Assembly (NCBI RefSeq): GCF_027595985.1
Contig: NC_073312.1
Location: 13,645,995 to 13,709,994 of the forward strand
Origin: Sorex araneus
Lineage: Eukaryota > Chordata > Mammalia > Eulipotyphla > Soricidae
DNA: 64,000 bases
Direction: 5' to 3'
Both the position numbers and the translations under genes were made by a program. Positions 33,046 to 45,212 of this stretch are shown here, piece after piece. The notes beneath the pieces are model-generated. The model was given only the letters and a program-made list of their open reading frames with translations, ran no database searches and was not told where the DNA came from. Within the stretch, counting starts at the first letter, position 1. Each line of letters opens with the position of its first letter.

Positions 33046-33469
33046 TTTCCTCTACGAGCAAAGCCGCCTAGTGATTAATTTAAGCAGGAAAGGAATCAAT
33101 AAGGAAGAGGTTCGATGGGTTTAGGGAGTCTTAGGAAGACGAAAGAACTAAGATGAAAAAATGATCAGAACCAAGGGAGGCTGGAGGGCAAGGAATAAAG
33201 AAGAGAGTTGAGGTCATCCCTTGGCCACGATCTGGTGGCGGTGCTCCCCTGGCACCGCCACCTCTGGCCAGTGGGTGCCACCATCCTATAGCAGGATGGT
33301 GTTTTGCTTTGCTCCTTCCAGATTCAAGTCCTTTGCTGTACCTCTGAATTGTCAACTGTAGGTGATACGGCCATGGCTGAGCTGCCATGAGGGCAGGAAG
33401 AGAGGCTACACTTAGATTCCTAAAAAAAAATGCTCACTACAACTCAGTGAAATTCTTTTTTGTTGTTGT
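33046..33469. other. No gene seen
   Basis: Unique-looking sequence. Confidence 0.5.
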
Positions 33470-33645
33470 TGTTTATTTGTTTTTTGATTTTTTTTTGCCT
33501 ATACCCAGCTGTGCTCAGGACTTACTCCTGGCTCTGTGCTCAGGAATGACTCCTGGAAGATGCAGGGGTCTGTATGTGCTGCCAAGGATTGAATAGAGGT
33601 CAGGTACTAGTGCCTTACATTCCATACTCTCTCTCTGACCTGACT
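33470..33645 (-). mobile_element. SOR SINE
   Basis: Minus-strand copy with a T-rich left end (tail): 'cccagctgtgctcaggactt', 'tcctggctctgtgctcagga'. The head at the right is decayed. Confidence 0.88.
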
Positions 33646-34051
33646 TGGGGAAATTCTTAACAGTGTTCTCTCCAATCCCATGCTCTACATCAGGCTGGTT
33701 TGAGGGAAGTGGGAAGGGAAGTTGAGACTTGAATTTCACTGCCAACATTAATATAGTACACTTTATGGGCTTCCTTCAACAAAGGGGAGAAGAAACCTGC
33801 GTTCAAACACCCAAAGTCAGAATATAAGTGACCCTATTTGGAATGAAAGTCCACATATATAATAGTCATTAATGCTTATCCATGGTAACTGATGGAAGGA
33901 CCATGGGGTAATGCCAGAGGAAGCATGGAACTATGGTATGTTGGAGGAACTATGGGATAATTCCAGGGGAAAGCATGGAACTATGGTGTCCCTATGATCA
34001 TGAACATTGGCCACAAGGATAAAATCATATGACTTCCATGTTTATCACCAG
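33646..34051. other. No gene; short local repeats
   Basis: Contains a locally repeated 'gcatggaactatgg' (near 33925 and 33970), a small imperfect duplication of about 45 bp period. Otherwise unique. Confidence 0.5.
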
Positions 34052-34235
34052 GGGGGCTGGAGAGATAGTACAGCAAGCAAGGCATCTGCCTTGCACAAGG
34101 TTGACCTGGATTCAATAACTGGCATCCATATGGCCTCCTGAGCCCGTAGGAGTGACTCCTGAGCATAGAACCAGAAGTAAGCTCTGAGTACAGCTTACTG
34201 TGGTGTGGCCCAGAAATCGACCAACCAAATGAAAA
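34052..34235 (+). mobile_element. SOR SINE
   Basis: Sense: 'ggggggctggagagatagta', 'ggcatctgccttgcacaagg', 'aggagtgactcctgagcata'. Confidence 0.92.
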
Positions 34236-34524
34236 ACATGTCTATGACATAGAATACAAAGCTCTAAAGAAGAAACTTGACTGGTCAAGAAAGATGACAG
34301 CATTACCATTTGGAACATTTCTTTATTTCTTTACTATTAAGCCCTTAAGGCCTGTGTGTGAAGCTAACATAATTTTACGTAACAATCAAAGTCTATGGGC
34401 TATGTACATATATTCCCATTTTGCATGTAGGGAAATTTGAGATGTAGAGATTTCGTATGTGAAATAACGTGTGCCACAACAATTAGGTTTTAGAGTTTTG
34501 CCTCCAAAACAAGCCAAACCTACC
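34236..34524. other. No gene seen
   Basis: Unique spacer. Confidence 0.5.
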
Positions 34525-34700
34525 CCGATCACAGTAATAGTACAGTGGGGAGGGTGCTTGTCTTGCATGCAGCTTACCTAGTTTGGATCCCCAACACACT
34601 ATATAGTCTCCCAAGTGCCACCAGGAGTAATAACTGAGCACAGAGCCAGCCATAGGCTCTGAGCATTGCTGAGTGTGGCAAAAAAGGGGGGCAGAGAAAA
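34525..34700 (+). mobile_element. SOR SINE
   Basis: Sense: 'cagtaatagtacagtgggga', 'gcttgtcttgcatgcagctt', 'ccaccaggagtaataactga'. Confidence 0.9.
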
Positions 34701-35550
34701 ACATACCCACAGATATCTCTGGGTGTAACTGCATATTAAAAGTAGACAAGATCTCAGGGAACACTATTATGGATCCTTGAAAAATGGCTGATGATTCTAT
34801 AATCTCCAAAGCAGTGCAGTTGGGCTGAGGGATCAAGTAACAAAGGCTGAGAAATACTTCATGATCTGGAAAATTTTGGTTCCTTTAATATGAAAATGCT
34901 CAACATACAGTATTAAATCTGTGTGGATTCAGAGGTTGCAGGAGGCCAAGGAAGATGAAGAGCTTTTTTCCTCCAAATGAAGTGCATAGCGTATCCATTA
35001 GAGAGCACTGAGATTTCCTCTCCTCCCCCCCCCCACCTCTTGACTTAACAGGGAAAATGCTGAAAAACTTTGAAGAAATGCATTCTTTGTTCTTTAACTT
35101 CCATGATTAATTGGGTATAAGCCATGTTTCAAAACGTTTCGTCATTTATTTGTAATTCTCCCCAGAGCGTGTACAGTAACTTGGCTCGGAACACATAGAT
35201 TTCATTGCAAATGCTACTCATATGCTTAAACTTTTTATGTTGCTTTCCCCTCTCTGCTTTCCCCTTGTACTGGAGTGGGAGAACAAAGCTGGATTTCACT
35301 CTGTGAGCACAGCCCGTGAGTGTGGCTCTCCCCGGCCTATCAGCAATCCTCTGAAAGGGTGCCTGCCCTGGAAACAGACACGGACATCCACACATGGCTG
35401 GGACATCCAGGAGTCACAGCCTCCAGTGAAGCAAAAATGTGCATTTACTTCAAGATGGTCTTCATCCCTCTGTCTCCATCCAAGAACTCTTCCTCGGGAG
35501 TAGCCCGGAAGTATAAACTGGAGGGTGTTGGTGTGCAGGCGTGAACATGT
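34701..35550. other. No gene; possible conserved noncoding block
   Basis: Repeat-free. 35095-35290 looks slowly evolving ('catgattaattgggtataag'). A C-run lies near 35024-35034. Confidence 0.35.
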
Positions 35551-35690
35551 GCAACCCAACTGTGAAATCTGACTCAGCCCTTGGAGCTTTGTTTCTCTTA
35601 TCTATAAATGGAGGTGATGGTGACGAGCTTCTGAGCCTCATTGGGTCAACCCCAGGATTGAATATTATTTAATAGAGAGTCCCATTCAGA
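35551..35690 (+). repeat. MIR-like fragment
   Basis: Weak sense MIR: 'ctttgtttctcttatctata', 'aatggaggtgatggtgac', 'cattgggtcaaccccaggat'. Confidence 0.45.
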
Positions 35691-35789
35691 GTATATAATT
35701 CTCCAGAAATGGTCACTATTATATTTATTACTAGCCCAATTGCATGCCATACACACAACACACACACACAGAAACACCCATATGCAGAC

Positions 35790-36010
35790 TCCCTCCCACT
35801 GTTTCTTCTTGCCTTCTCAGATTCCCTAATTTGGGACTGAGGCAACCCCTCCCTTTAGATTGTCTTTGTTCCCACATCTTTACTTTCTATCAGCGTGACC
35901 AAAAAGTTATTCCTTTTCCAAAGCTCAGTTCAAAAGCTGCCACCTCCTCCTTGAAGTCTTCTCTAGTAGCCCAGGGAGGACCAGTTACTTGTCTGTGCTC
36001 CCGATTCACA
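35790..36010. repeat. L2-like LINE fragment
   Basis: 'aaagctcagttcaaaagctg', 'ccacctcctccttgaagtct' and 'tctctagtagcccagggagg' match the well-known L2 internal 3' segment. Confidence 0.6.
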
Positions 36011-36119
36011 CTAGGTAGACAGTAGAGCCTGTTGACTTTCAGTTTCTTGACTGTTTGCAGTCAAGGCTGAGGTCCTATTTCAGTAGATCACCTGTCTGGA
36101 GAGTGAAAACACGTAGAGC

Positions 36120-36545
36120 AGTCGTGCTAGCTTCCTAGGGCTGCCATGTGGAGGACTACAAGCAACAAAAGTGCTTAGGAGACCTTCTGAGCTTGGAGGT
36201 GAGAAGCTCTAGATGAAGATGTCAATATGGTTGGTTCTTTCTGAGAATGAAAAGAATCCGTCAAACTTCTCCATCAGCAGCTGGAGCTTTGGCAGCCAGC
36301 TTTGGAGTTATTTGACTTTTAAATCTCTGCTTTATCTTCACGTGGTTTTCTCTATGCTTTTCTCTATCCCCCAATTTTCTTTTTAAAAGGACATGATTAG
36401 ATTGGATTAGGCCCCAACTTAATGACTACGTCTTCACTCAATCATCTCTAAAAGCCCTGTTCCTAAATATGCTCACATTCACGGCAGTGGAGATTAGGAC
36501 CTCAACATCATTCTTTAATGGATACAATTCAACCCATTATGCACA
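36120..36545 (+). repeat. Ancient interspersed repeat, family unresolved
   Basis: Starts 'gctagcttcctagggctgcc', then 'cacgtggttttctctatgc', 'ttaggccccaacttaatgac', 'tctaaaagccctgttcctaa' and 'gatacaattcaacccattat'. This order is familiar from an old placental LTR or L1M repeat. Too diverged to name. Confidence 0.5.
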
Positions 36546-36924
36546 TTTCTAGGAGGGACTGAGTTGCAGCTTTAAGACTACCTTTGGAGTTGAGGCTAAA
36601 TCCCATCCTGCCCCTAATGTAGAACAGGCAACTCACAGAGAACTCTGGGAGAGAGTGTTATCATAATACCCATACCTACCTTTCTCACTCAGCTCAGACT
36701 GCTAGGTCTCAAGCTGAACTATCACAGAACCACCTGGATCCCTAAAGATAAAATGACACACAAAAGGAATTATTTCTTACGTAAATGCACAATGGAAAAC
36801 CTCTGTACTAAATGCAGGGACAACCTATGTACGTGTTTCTGTTCTAGCTTAAGAGACATTTCTTATTGGGGGACTTGCAATGTACTCAACATATATTTTT
36901 AAATTTTTTATTTATTAATTTTAT

Positions 36925-37098
36925 TTATTTTGGATTTTGGAGCCACAGTTGGCAGTCCTCATGGGTTATTCTTGGTTCTGAGCTCAGAGATCACTTTTAA
37001 TGGGCTCAGGGAACACTTTTAATGGGCTCAGTGGATTCAACCAGTATTGGCTATATGCAAGGCAAGCACCCTACCTACTGTGTTATCACTCCAGCCCC
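36925..37098 (-). mobile_element. SOR SINE with internal 22-bp duplication
   Basis: Minus-strand, old: 'tggagccacagttggcagtc', head 'gtgttatcactccagcccc'. The 18-mer cacttttaatgggctcag occurs at 36992-37009 and again at 37014-37031. Confidence 0.9.
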
Positions 37099-39344
37099 TA
37101 CATTTTTCATTGATCATAGTGAATTACAAAGTTATTTGTGAGTACATTTTAGGCATATAATGTTCTAACACCAAATCCCTTCACCATTATCCACTTCCCT
37201 ACTTAGGATTTTTAAGTGACTCAAGAAAGTTTAACTGGTCTCTTATGTAGAATTCTATATAGAATATGTTAAAATTCTGCACATGGTTGAGATTAGAGGG
37301 AAATGGATTATCTTTTAAAATATGCATACTTGCTTGATATGCCTTATCACTGGGCTAATTTCAGTAGGACGAACTCTTGCCCGAATAAAGTATAGATGAA
37401 GGTTTCAGTCTCATGTTATTGTAAATACTTTTGAAATCCAAGAGAAAAAGATTTTGTAAGTAAAATGATTGATGTTAACTATTTTTGAGGTGGCTAGAGA
37501 GTAATTTAGGCTCCCACTCAATTTGGGTTGTTTGTTCAGTATAAACATGTTACTACTTTTCTCAACTGTAAAAACAAGCAGTTATATGAGGGGTATCCAG
37601 ATACCTGGAGAGAAATGAATTGTTCACAGGCTATAATTTTGATACAAGAGAGAAGGAACACTGTTAATAACAATAAAAGCTACTACTTACATGAGTATAT
37701 TATAATGGTAATAGCAGCAATTTCCTTATTATTACTAAAATTTTAAGACAATTTTCTGTCAAAATTCCTTTTTTGAATATTCAGTTACTCAAATGACTAC
37801 ATTCTTTCTAGTGTCTTAGAAATACAGGGAAGATTCTTTAGAAGTTAAGTGCATCTTTATCTGGGGTATTCTGTTAAAGCATCTAAAAGGACAAAAGATG
37901 CCTAAATTGGTGTTTCAATTATTGGAGTACTCAGAACAAGTTCTGAGAAACAGCAAAATAATAGCCATACAGAATCTGTAAAAAAAAAAAAAACAACTGG
38001 GAAATTACTCTTTCTGATCAGATTCTGTTTTCTACTTTTAGAGGGAAGGGAAGAAAATGAAAAAGTTGATTAGGATCAAGTACATAGTTGCAACCTCTTC
38101 CACGGAGGTTGTAAATGATACCCACAATGCTGCTATCTTCTCTCTCATGTCATGTAATAACACTACATCACTCATTCATTGCCATGAATTTTCCCTCGTA
38201 GCAGAGTGGATGCGGCAGAAAAAGGAAGCGATAAACTTTGCCACAGGAATCATTTGGTGAAGTTAGGGACCAGGAGTCAGCTTCTGCCAAGAAGTTGATC
38301 TCCAGTATTTATTTGGGTGCAAATGAAAGTAGAATAATGGGGAAGGAGGTCCTTCATGTAAAAGAAACTCAAAAGCTTTACAGACTGAATTAGGTGTAAT
38401 CCTTATGGGATCCCTAACAGCTCATAAATAACTTTTAATGAGATTTCCAGCAAGTAAAATAGCACTTTGGGGAAAAGGTATTCTTTTTTTTTTTAATTTT
38501 TGTTATTTTGTTTTCAATAAAGCACATACTTCATATCGCTGTTTTCCAACCCCATGACCAAAAGAAGGGAAACCATTTCAATAAGAAGAGATTAGTACTG
38601 AAAAATATTTGATTAACTGATAGGGACAGGAAACGCTTGAATATGTCATTGGAAATTCCTGACATTGACCACTAATCTATGGAAACTTATAGAGCTGAGT
38701 CTAAAGCATGTTCCAGAGTTAAGCAGAGAAATAAATCAAGGTTTGCAAATGTCATTTAAGTTTCCACCTGTCCCACGATTCAAAATTATTGGCTTCCCAA
38801 TGAAAAGCATATGTTGTGTCCCTTGCCTGGGGAGTAGTAATGAAGTGAGGCAGACACTCTCCAGTCCTCCCTCCCATCGCGCCCCTCTTTATTTCCCATC
38901 GAGTGAAAATAATTGCTGTATCCTTAAGGGAGCGCTTCCCTGCCTTCGCTGCGTCTGCTCTGCCGATAAGCACTGCCATGCTGGCTCCTCCCGCTCTGCC
39001 CCTCTTCCTGAGGGACCACGGTTTGATTTATGAGAAAATAGTTGGCAAATTGCGATGTCCATCTTGATGGATGACATCATTTGGACCATTTTGCTGATCA
39101 TGTATGACTATCTTTTTTGGGGGCTCAGCCTGGTTGCAATTGATCCACAGCTCCAACAGCTGAAGAAGGGTGAGGGGGTAGCAATTGCCTTTCCATGGAG
39201 AGGTCACCCAGCAGAGAGAACTTTGGCCTTTTGTGCTCTCGAGACTCACAAGTGATGTTCAATCCCTTTCCAGGGAGACGAGCTCTCCTAGACGTGATCT
39301 TAAACAATTCAAAGAGTTTTAGAGGTAGAGAAAGACAGGTATAG
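37099..39344. other. 2.2 kb without gene or repeat
   Basis: AT-rich to 38600, with short A- and T-runs near 37980 and 38486. 38650-39300 has mixed composition and is repeat-free ('aataattgctgtatcctta'), so it is a candidate conserved noncoding block. No coding signal. Confidence 0.4.
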
Positions 39345-39430
39345 TTCTCGTTGGGGAGATAAGAAAAATGCAATTCAGAGAGACTAAGTTCTTTGTCCAA
39401 GATCACAGAGCGAGTCAAAATCAATTCACT
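39345..39430 (-). repeat. MIR fragment
   Basis: Antisense MIR: 'attcagagagactaagttct', 'ttgtccaagatcacagagcg'. Confidence 0.6.
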
Positions 39431-39434
39431 TCCT

Positions 39435-39962
39435 TTTTCAAAATCATTGAAATTTTTAGTGATTTCGCAAACTTTGTACCTTGTTTTTGGTGGAATAGAA
39501 TTTTTGACTCTGTTAATTCCCCGACCCATGGAAATGTCTTTGCTTCTCTCAGTGTCTTATTTCATGTGTTTTAATTGTGTTTTTTAGTTTACATTATATA
39601 GGTCCTTTGGCCAATTTATTCCTAGGTATTTCATTCTTTCAAATACAATTGTAAATTTTTGCTTTCTTAGTTTCATATTCTCATTCATTTTACATATATA
39701 TACAAACATGTTTTTGCAAATTTATTAATTTTATAACCATCGACATTGCTGCATCGTTACTTCTAATAGCTTTTCAATGAAGCCCTTGCTATTTTTATAC
39801 ATATCTCCATAACAATTACAAATAATGATAGCTTCACTCCCATTTTTTCCATCTAGATTCCTTTTATGTCTCGTTCTCTGGTTGCTCTGGTGAAGATCTC
39901 CACTCTGAAGGTGAATAGAAGTGATGACGCAGGATGCCTGGTCTTGTTTCTGGCTTTCAGTT
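39435..39962 (-). mobile_element. Old L1 ORF2 segment, inverted 5' part
   Basis: The reverse complement matches the L1 ORF2 stretch covering the end of the reverse transcriptase domain. Landmarks on the plus strand are 'ttattcctaggtatttcatt', 'aatgatagcttcactcccat', 'tgaatagaagtgatgacgca' and 'atgcctggtcttgtttctgg'. It abuts the plus-strand segment of the same element at about 39963. Confidence 0.82.
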
Positions 39963-40136
39963 TTTTAGAAATACTAACACTAAAAACTAATAAGAAAAAT
40001 TACTAAAGTTTATATGGAATTATAAAAAAAACTTGAATAACTAGAGAAAGTCTGAAGAAGTTAATAAAAGAGGAGGTATCCTATTACTTGACTCCAAACT
40101 ATATTACATAGAGACAATAATTGTATGGGACCAGAA

Positions 40137-40441
40137 TGGGAGATGCGGGCTGAAAATAGACTATAGACCAAACATGATGGCCACTTAATACCTCTACTGC
40201 AAACCACAACACCCAAAGGAGAGAGAGTGCAAAAGGGAATGCCCTACCACAGAGGAAGGCTGGGGTGGAGAGTGCCAGGGTGGTGGTGGTGTGAGGGATG
40301 CTGGGACCATTGGTGGTGGAAAATGGGCACTGGTGAAGGGGTGGGTACTCAAGCATTGTATGACTGAAATGCAAGCACAGAAGTTTGTAAGTCTGTAACT
40401 GTACCTCACAGTGATTCACTAATAAAAATTAAAAAAAAAAT
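40137..40441 (+). mobile_element. L1 3' end, 5'-truncated, perfect target-site duplication
   Basis: Sense L1 tail: 'ggccacttaatacctctact', 'gcaaaccacaacacccaaag', 'aatgggcactggtgaagggg', 'cagtgattcactaataaaaa' and an A-run. Identical 16-bp ttgtatgggaccagaa at 40121-40136 and 40442-40457. Confidence 0.98.
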
Positions 40442-40445
40442 TTGT

Positions 40446-40605
40446 ATGGGACCAGAAAGAAAGTTCAATAGGTTGAGTTCATGGTTTGCATGCAAGAGTC
40501 CTGGGTTTAATTCTTGTACCCCATGGTCCCTAGAGCACTACCAGAAATGATGCCAAAGCACTAAACTGAGAGTAGCCCCCACGAACAATGAAGTGGATAT
40601 GTTCC
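40446..40605 (+). mobile_element. SOR SINE (old)
   Basis: Sense SOR, diverged: 'gtatgggaccagaaagaaag', 'ggtttgcatgcaagagtcct', 'gagcactaccagaaatgatg'. The L1 tail to its left inserted at this SINE's own 5' edge, duplicating its first bases. Confidence 0.85.
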
Positions 40606-41345
40606 CCAAGAGAAAAAACTATCTGGTATTGGCATAACACATGCATCAATGGAACAAAATTGAAACCCCAGAAATAAACCCATGCCTTATTAATTTGCAA
40701 TGTCAAAGACCTAAGATAATACCATTGGAACTATGTTAAGTTGCAAGACGTCTATATGAAAAAATACAAACCTCAAACCAAAAAATCTACCAAAAAATGA
40801 AACTGAATAGGAGAAATATTTTCACATTGATGCATCAGATAAGGAGTTGATATTTGAAGTAAATACAGAACTCAAACAACTAAAAAACAAATGGTACACA
40901 CCCAATTAAAATGCATAATCTGTAAATAGACACTTCATTAAAGAGAATATGCAAGTGGTTGATAGACATATAGACATATGAAAAAAGGGTCATGACCACT
41001 CATCCTCAGGGAAATGTCATGATCATAAGCATAAACTCCACACTTGCAAAAATCCAAAACATATTCTGGAGTGGATATGAAAGAAGTAATTCTGATGCAG
41101 TGTTGGTGAAAATGTACATTGGTGCAAGTCATTGTACACCATAGAAAATGCCTTGGAAATTCCCTTTAAAAAGCTAAAGATAGGACTACCAGTGGATCTA
41201 GAAATTCTACTTCTGGGTATCCCCCTAGAGAAACCATTATCACCATTGATTGCATCTACCCCAATTAGCACAAAAGTCATACTACCCCAATGTTCAATGA
41301 AGCATTATTTACAGTGGTTAAAACATGGAAGCAACCAAAGAATCT

Positions 41346-41639
41346 GCTCTATACTGGGTTTCAGCTCAACACTGAGTTTCTTTGACATTTATCAGGAAAA
41401 TCTCCTGCTTTCTCTTCAATTTCAGAAGGGGTCTACTCCAAAAGCCTTCGCTTGTTTTCATCAAAAAGCACTGATTTTTTTCTTGTAACACCTTTGCGTA
41501 CAGGTGATGGCCCAGCAAGCTGCCTGATGGTTGTCCTCCACCTATGTGCTGACCCTAGTTTACCTTGCAAAGAGCTAGGGCCCAAGGTCATGAGTAAATG
41601 GGAGTCGACTATCAGGTTCAGCAGACTGACCCTAACTTC
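41346..41639. other. No gene seen
   Basis: Unique-looking spacer after the old L1. Confidence 0.5.
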
Positions 41640-42000
41640 TGCCTGTCCGTCGCTACCACTCACCCACAGATACCTTCCTCTCCAGCCACCTTACTTACCT
41701 CTATCTGCACATGCCGTTCCTTTAGGTTCTAAGTCTCTACTCTTGTACCTACAAAGCTTCCAGAATGCCAGGCAGCCCACAGTCACCTTCCCATGTTGAC
41801 CCAGCCTGTGTCTAGAATTCCATTGCCTCCACTGCATTTGTGGTATAGCCACCAGCCCTTTGGATCCAAATCATTTATGGACACAGCTGCCTTTCACCAC
41901 TGAACTAAGCCTGGCTGCATCTCCATCAGCACGTACCTTTGCTTGCTAGGCTTGACACAAATGAGGCACGAGATAAATGCTTATAAAGTGAATGAAAGTT
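41640..42000. repeat. L2/MIR-like old repeat traces
   Basis: 'cctctatctgcacatgccgt', 'ttccagaatgccaggcagcc' and the tail-like 'gaggcacgagataaatgctt' near 41960 are reminiscent of L2. Diverged. Confidence 0.4.
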
Positions 42001-42639
42001 ATGTACACATTTCCCTTGATATTTGTTTTTAGAAGCTAACCTAATCTCAGTTGATTATATTGTACCATTTATGAGCACTTTCACACATCAAAAACAAATA
42101 AGTGAATACTCTCCATGCATGTTTTATGGACAATGAATGCACAATCTCAGTTGGACTGCATGTTTATGTCACAAAACCACAGGGCAACTCCAGCACACAC
42201 CATCTTCTTGCCATGACTTACAGGTGAAGTTGAGAAGCTTTGAAATCTAGAAGGTGGATTTTGGACTAAGAGTTCTGGCAGTTCGGTCCTTCCTAGCCCA
42301 GTTTTTTTTTTTAGCTTAATTTTCTCATCCATCTAAGGGGATTGTAATGCTACTATGAAGAAGGAAAATACTGTGTTAGTGGTGGTGGTGAAGTAGAGAC
42401 AGCTCTAGAAATGATAAACTACAACAACAGAAATTGGCAAGAAAGGGCCATGGGTCAAGTTCAACCTACAATGTGATTTTGTGTGGCCTGCAAATTTAGG
42501 AATGATTTCTACAATTGTAAATGATTTATAAAAATACAAAGAATAATAGTGTGTTTGTAACTCATGAAAAGTCTCTGAAATTCAATTTCCAACATCAATA
42601 AGGTTTTCTGGAAGGCCAGCTCTGTTCATGTATTTATTT
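42001..42639. other. No gene seen
   Basis: AT-rich unique-looking sequence. Confidence 0.5.
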
Positions 42640-42858
42640 GGGGGGTAGACCCAGGTTCGATTACTCTGTCCCTCTTAGAGAGCCCAGCAAGCTACCGAGA
42701 GTATCCTCCCCGCACAGCAGAGCCTGGCAAGCTCCCTGTGGTATATTCTATATGCCAAAAACAGTAACAACAAGTCTTACGATGGAGACGTTACTGGTGC
42801 CCACTCGAGCAAATCGATGAGCATTGGGATGACGGTGATACAGTGATAAAGTGATATA
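42640..42858 (+). mobile_element. Long-form SOR SINE, 5'-truncated
   Basis: Sense, starting inside box B ('gacccaggttcgattactct'), then 'agagcccagcaagctaccga', 'tatgccaaaaacagtaacaa', 'gcccactcgagcaaatcgat' and a gtgatacagtgata tail. Confidence 0.93.
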
Positions 42859-43022
42859 TCCAGTGGTGCACAGGGATTACTCCTGGTCTTTCATATACTA
42901 TTACTCCTGACTCAGGAGTCACTGCTGGCAGCACTCAGGACACCATATGGGGTTTCAGGAACTGAGTCTGGGTTGGCCATGTGTAAGGCAACCACCCTAC
43001 CTACTGTACTATGGCTTCAGCC
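42859..43022 (-). mobile_element. SOR SINE
   Basis: Minus-strand standard SOR directly abutting the tail of the long-form copy: 'gtgcacagggattactcctg', 'aactgagtctgggttggcca', 'gtactatggcttcagccc'. Confidence 0.92.
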
Positions 43023-43124
43023 CACCCCCTCCCATTCATGTATTTAAATACTGTCAGTCACTGTTTTAATGAAGAATTGGGTCACAGTGGCCATTTATGC
43101 CACCACACTCTAAATACTGACTCT

Positions 43125-43325
43125 TGGACCTCAATACAAGAGGTTCAGTAACCTATGACCTTGGCTCAAATTCTAGCTCTACCCTTTACTAGCTCTGCAA
43201 ACTTGGGAAGGTTCATTACTTCTCTGTGCCAGTTTCCTCAGCTGTGAAATGAAATACTGATGATCTCACAGCTTTATGAGATTAATAGAGCATGGGGTAA
43301 GGATCTAGTGAATGTTAGTATTATT
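43125..43325 (+). repeat. MIR SINE
   Basis: Well-preserved sense MIR: 'cttggctcaaattctagctc', 'ctctgtgccagtttcctcag', 'ctgtgaaatgaaatactgat'. Confidence 0.88.
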
Positions 43326-45171
43326 GAGCTACCTTCCCAGAAGACTAGAGTTCTCCAAGAAGCAGGGGGGCAGGAAGAAAAGGAATAGTGAAACTGGGGT
43401 AAGAGTGCCAGCCAAGTGGAGAACTTCAATCTAATGAATTGAGGAAGCTGAGACTCAAGATGGGAGCCACGTTTGCTGGAGGAGAAAGCGAAGGAAGGAC
43501 TGGGTTATGGGGAGTGTTAACACGTACCATGCCAATGGCACAGAGAGGCCAAGTAGGGTCTCACAGAGTTGGGGATCCAATTTGATTTAGATGGTACCAC
43601 CAACTCAGAAGTCAGTAAGAACCAAGGAATGGGAGAAGAGGGTTCTGGAAGATTCTCCCATTTGTAGACAATACTCCAGGCAAGAGCTGACTCAAAAGGA
43701 CAGGGATGGATGTCATTTCTATCTCCCGATAAGAAGCCAGAAGCTCTGAGCTGCACAATGGCTTGATGGAGATAACATAACTTATAAAAGACAAAATCCA
43801 AAGTTCTCAACTTCCTCCTGTCTCTCCCTCCCCTGCCAGTGCCCTCCTCATATCTTTAGTGCTCTTTAAGAATCTTTGAGTCTTATCGTGCTATTTTGGT
43901 TTCTTCACTCACGGTTCATAATTTTTTCAATCATTTAGCATGAAATACACGCAGTTGGATTTTTGTTGCAGGGTGCAGCCGGCATCTACTCTGCAGACTC
44001 CAGTTTGCAGCGGGGCCTCTGCCCGGCTCTCTCATCTACAAGTATGCGATTCACAGTGTGGTTCAGTTAAAACCCCTAAATGACGAAGTGTCTATGGTTT
44101 GAGAGCAACACGGATCTGAGATATAGTGAAAGGGGAAGTTGAGAAAAAACAGCAGACTATGAAATACAAGTAATTCAAGGATCAGGGCCAAACATAAATG
44201 GATAGTCTTCAGTAGATATGGGATACAAAGGCTTTATAATGTCTACATGTCTTTGAAAAAAGGATTCACGCCTCTACTTATTTATCATTCTCCTCAAAAG
44301 TGACTGCTGAACAGTATCAAGCCCAGAACAGCCTGCCCTGAGGACAGGGGAAGACAAGTCTGCTTTGGAGCCTAGAGATACAGACTATTTGTACTGCTCT
44401 CTCGAAAGTGGGAATTCTTGTTTATTTGACGATTTTTCTTCGTTGGACACTGTATTTAAACAAGTGTCTCTTTTGGGGTCCAGTGTTTCTTCAAATTTAT
44501 TTATAGAAGAACTTTTCCTTCCCCTTTCTAGTCTGTTTTTCATATTTTGGTGAAAGGGATAATATATAAAATTTTACAAGGGTTCAGCTTTCTTTACATT
44601 TCCTAAATGTGGGCATCTGGCATTCTCATTAAGCAAGTGGTGTCCATTCATAGACTTGCAACTGCAATTCACACCGTGGTGCAGTGCAGGCATTTAAAGA
44701 CTGTGCTGGCTTCCAGTGTCTTTGGGAAAGATGCTTTTGAAAAAAAAAATCAATCTAGCATTCTTGAGTTAGTTTCAAACTGCATGATTTTTAATTTTCA
44801 ACATCACCCCTTTCAGCCTCTTTTCCCAAATGGTAAAATGCATAGTACCATTGCATATTCTGGATTCTGCCCAAAGTATGCTTTTAATGCTCTAAGTTTC
44901 TCATTAAGACCAATCAAAATGTTAGAGTAAAGAAAGGGGGAGTCAGCAAGCAAACTGGACCCAGCTTCTCATTACACATGACAATGACCCACAAAATGCT
45001 GTCTCTCTGTTGAGAGCACCTCTGATTTGGTCAGACTCAAAAGCTTAAAGAACAGTTTCTAATCACCTGAAAGTAAAATGCTAAACCTAGAGATTGGCTC
45101 TGTTCCTGTGATGTCATCAGTACATTTAATTATATTACAGAAATATTTGGATAGGATATGCATACGTGCAT
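43326..45171. other. 1.8 kb without gene; candidate conserved noncoding DNA
   Basis: Repeat-free. 43870-44000 and 44570-44930 have low simple-repeat content and dense A/T motifs ('cattctcattaagcaagtgg'), in the style of conserved noncoding elements. No coding domain. Confidence 0.35.
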
Positions 45172-45212
45172 GAACACACACACACACACACACATGAACA
45201 CACATACAACAT
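45172..45212. repeat. (CA)n-rich run
   Basis: ACACAC run of about 11 units followed by further ACACAT-type interruptions. Confidence 0.9.

Larger units (their letters stand above)
39963..41345 (+). mobile_element. Old L1 ORF2 3' segment, interrupted by younger insertions
   Basis: Continues L1 coordinates directly from where the inverted segment ends: 'agtttatatggaattataaa', 'ttgactccaaactatattac', then after the nested insertions 'tggtattggcataacacatg', 'atcaatggaacaaaattgaa' and 'atagacacttcattaaagag'. The frame is destroyed by many changes, so this is a dead copy. The order (inverted 5' piece, then sense 3' piece at the adjacent breakpoint) is that of twin priming. Confidence 0.82.

Noticed and set aside
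33901..33995. Possible minisatellite from the repeated 'gcatggaactatgg'
   Set aside because: Only two imperfect copies, so it is noted as a local duplication rather than an array.
41132..41488. 118-codon plus-strand frame
   Set aside because: Its first half reads as decayed L1 ORF2 sequence and the rest is random flank. It is not an independent gene.
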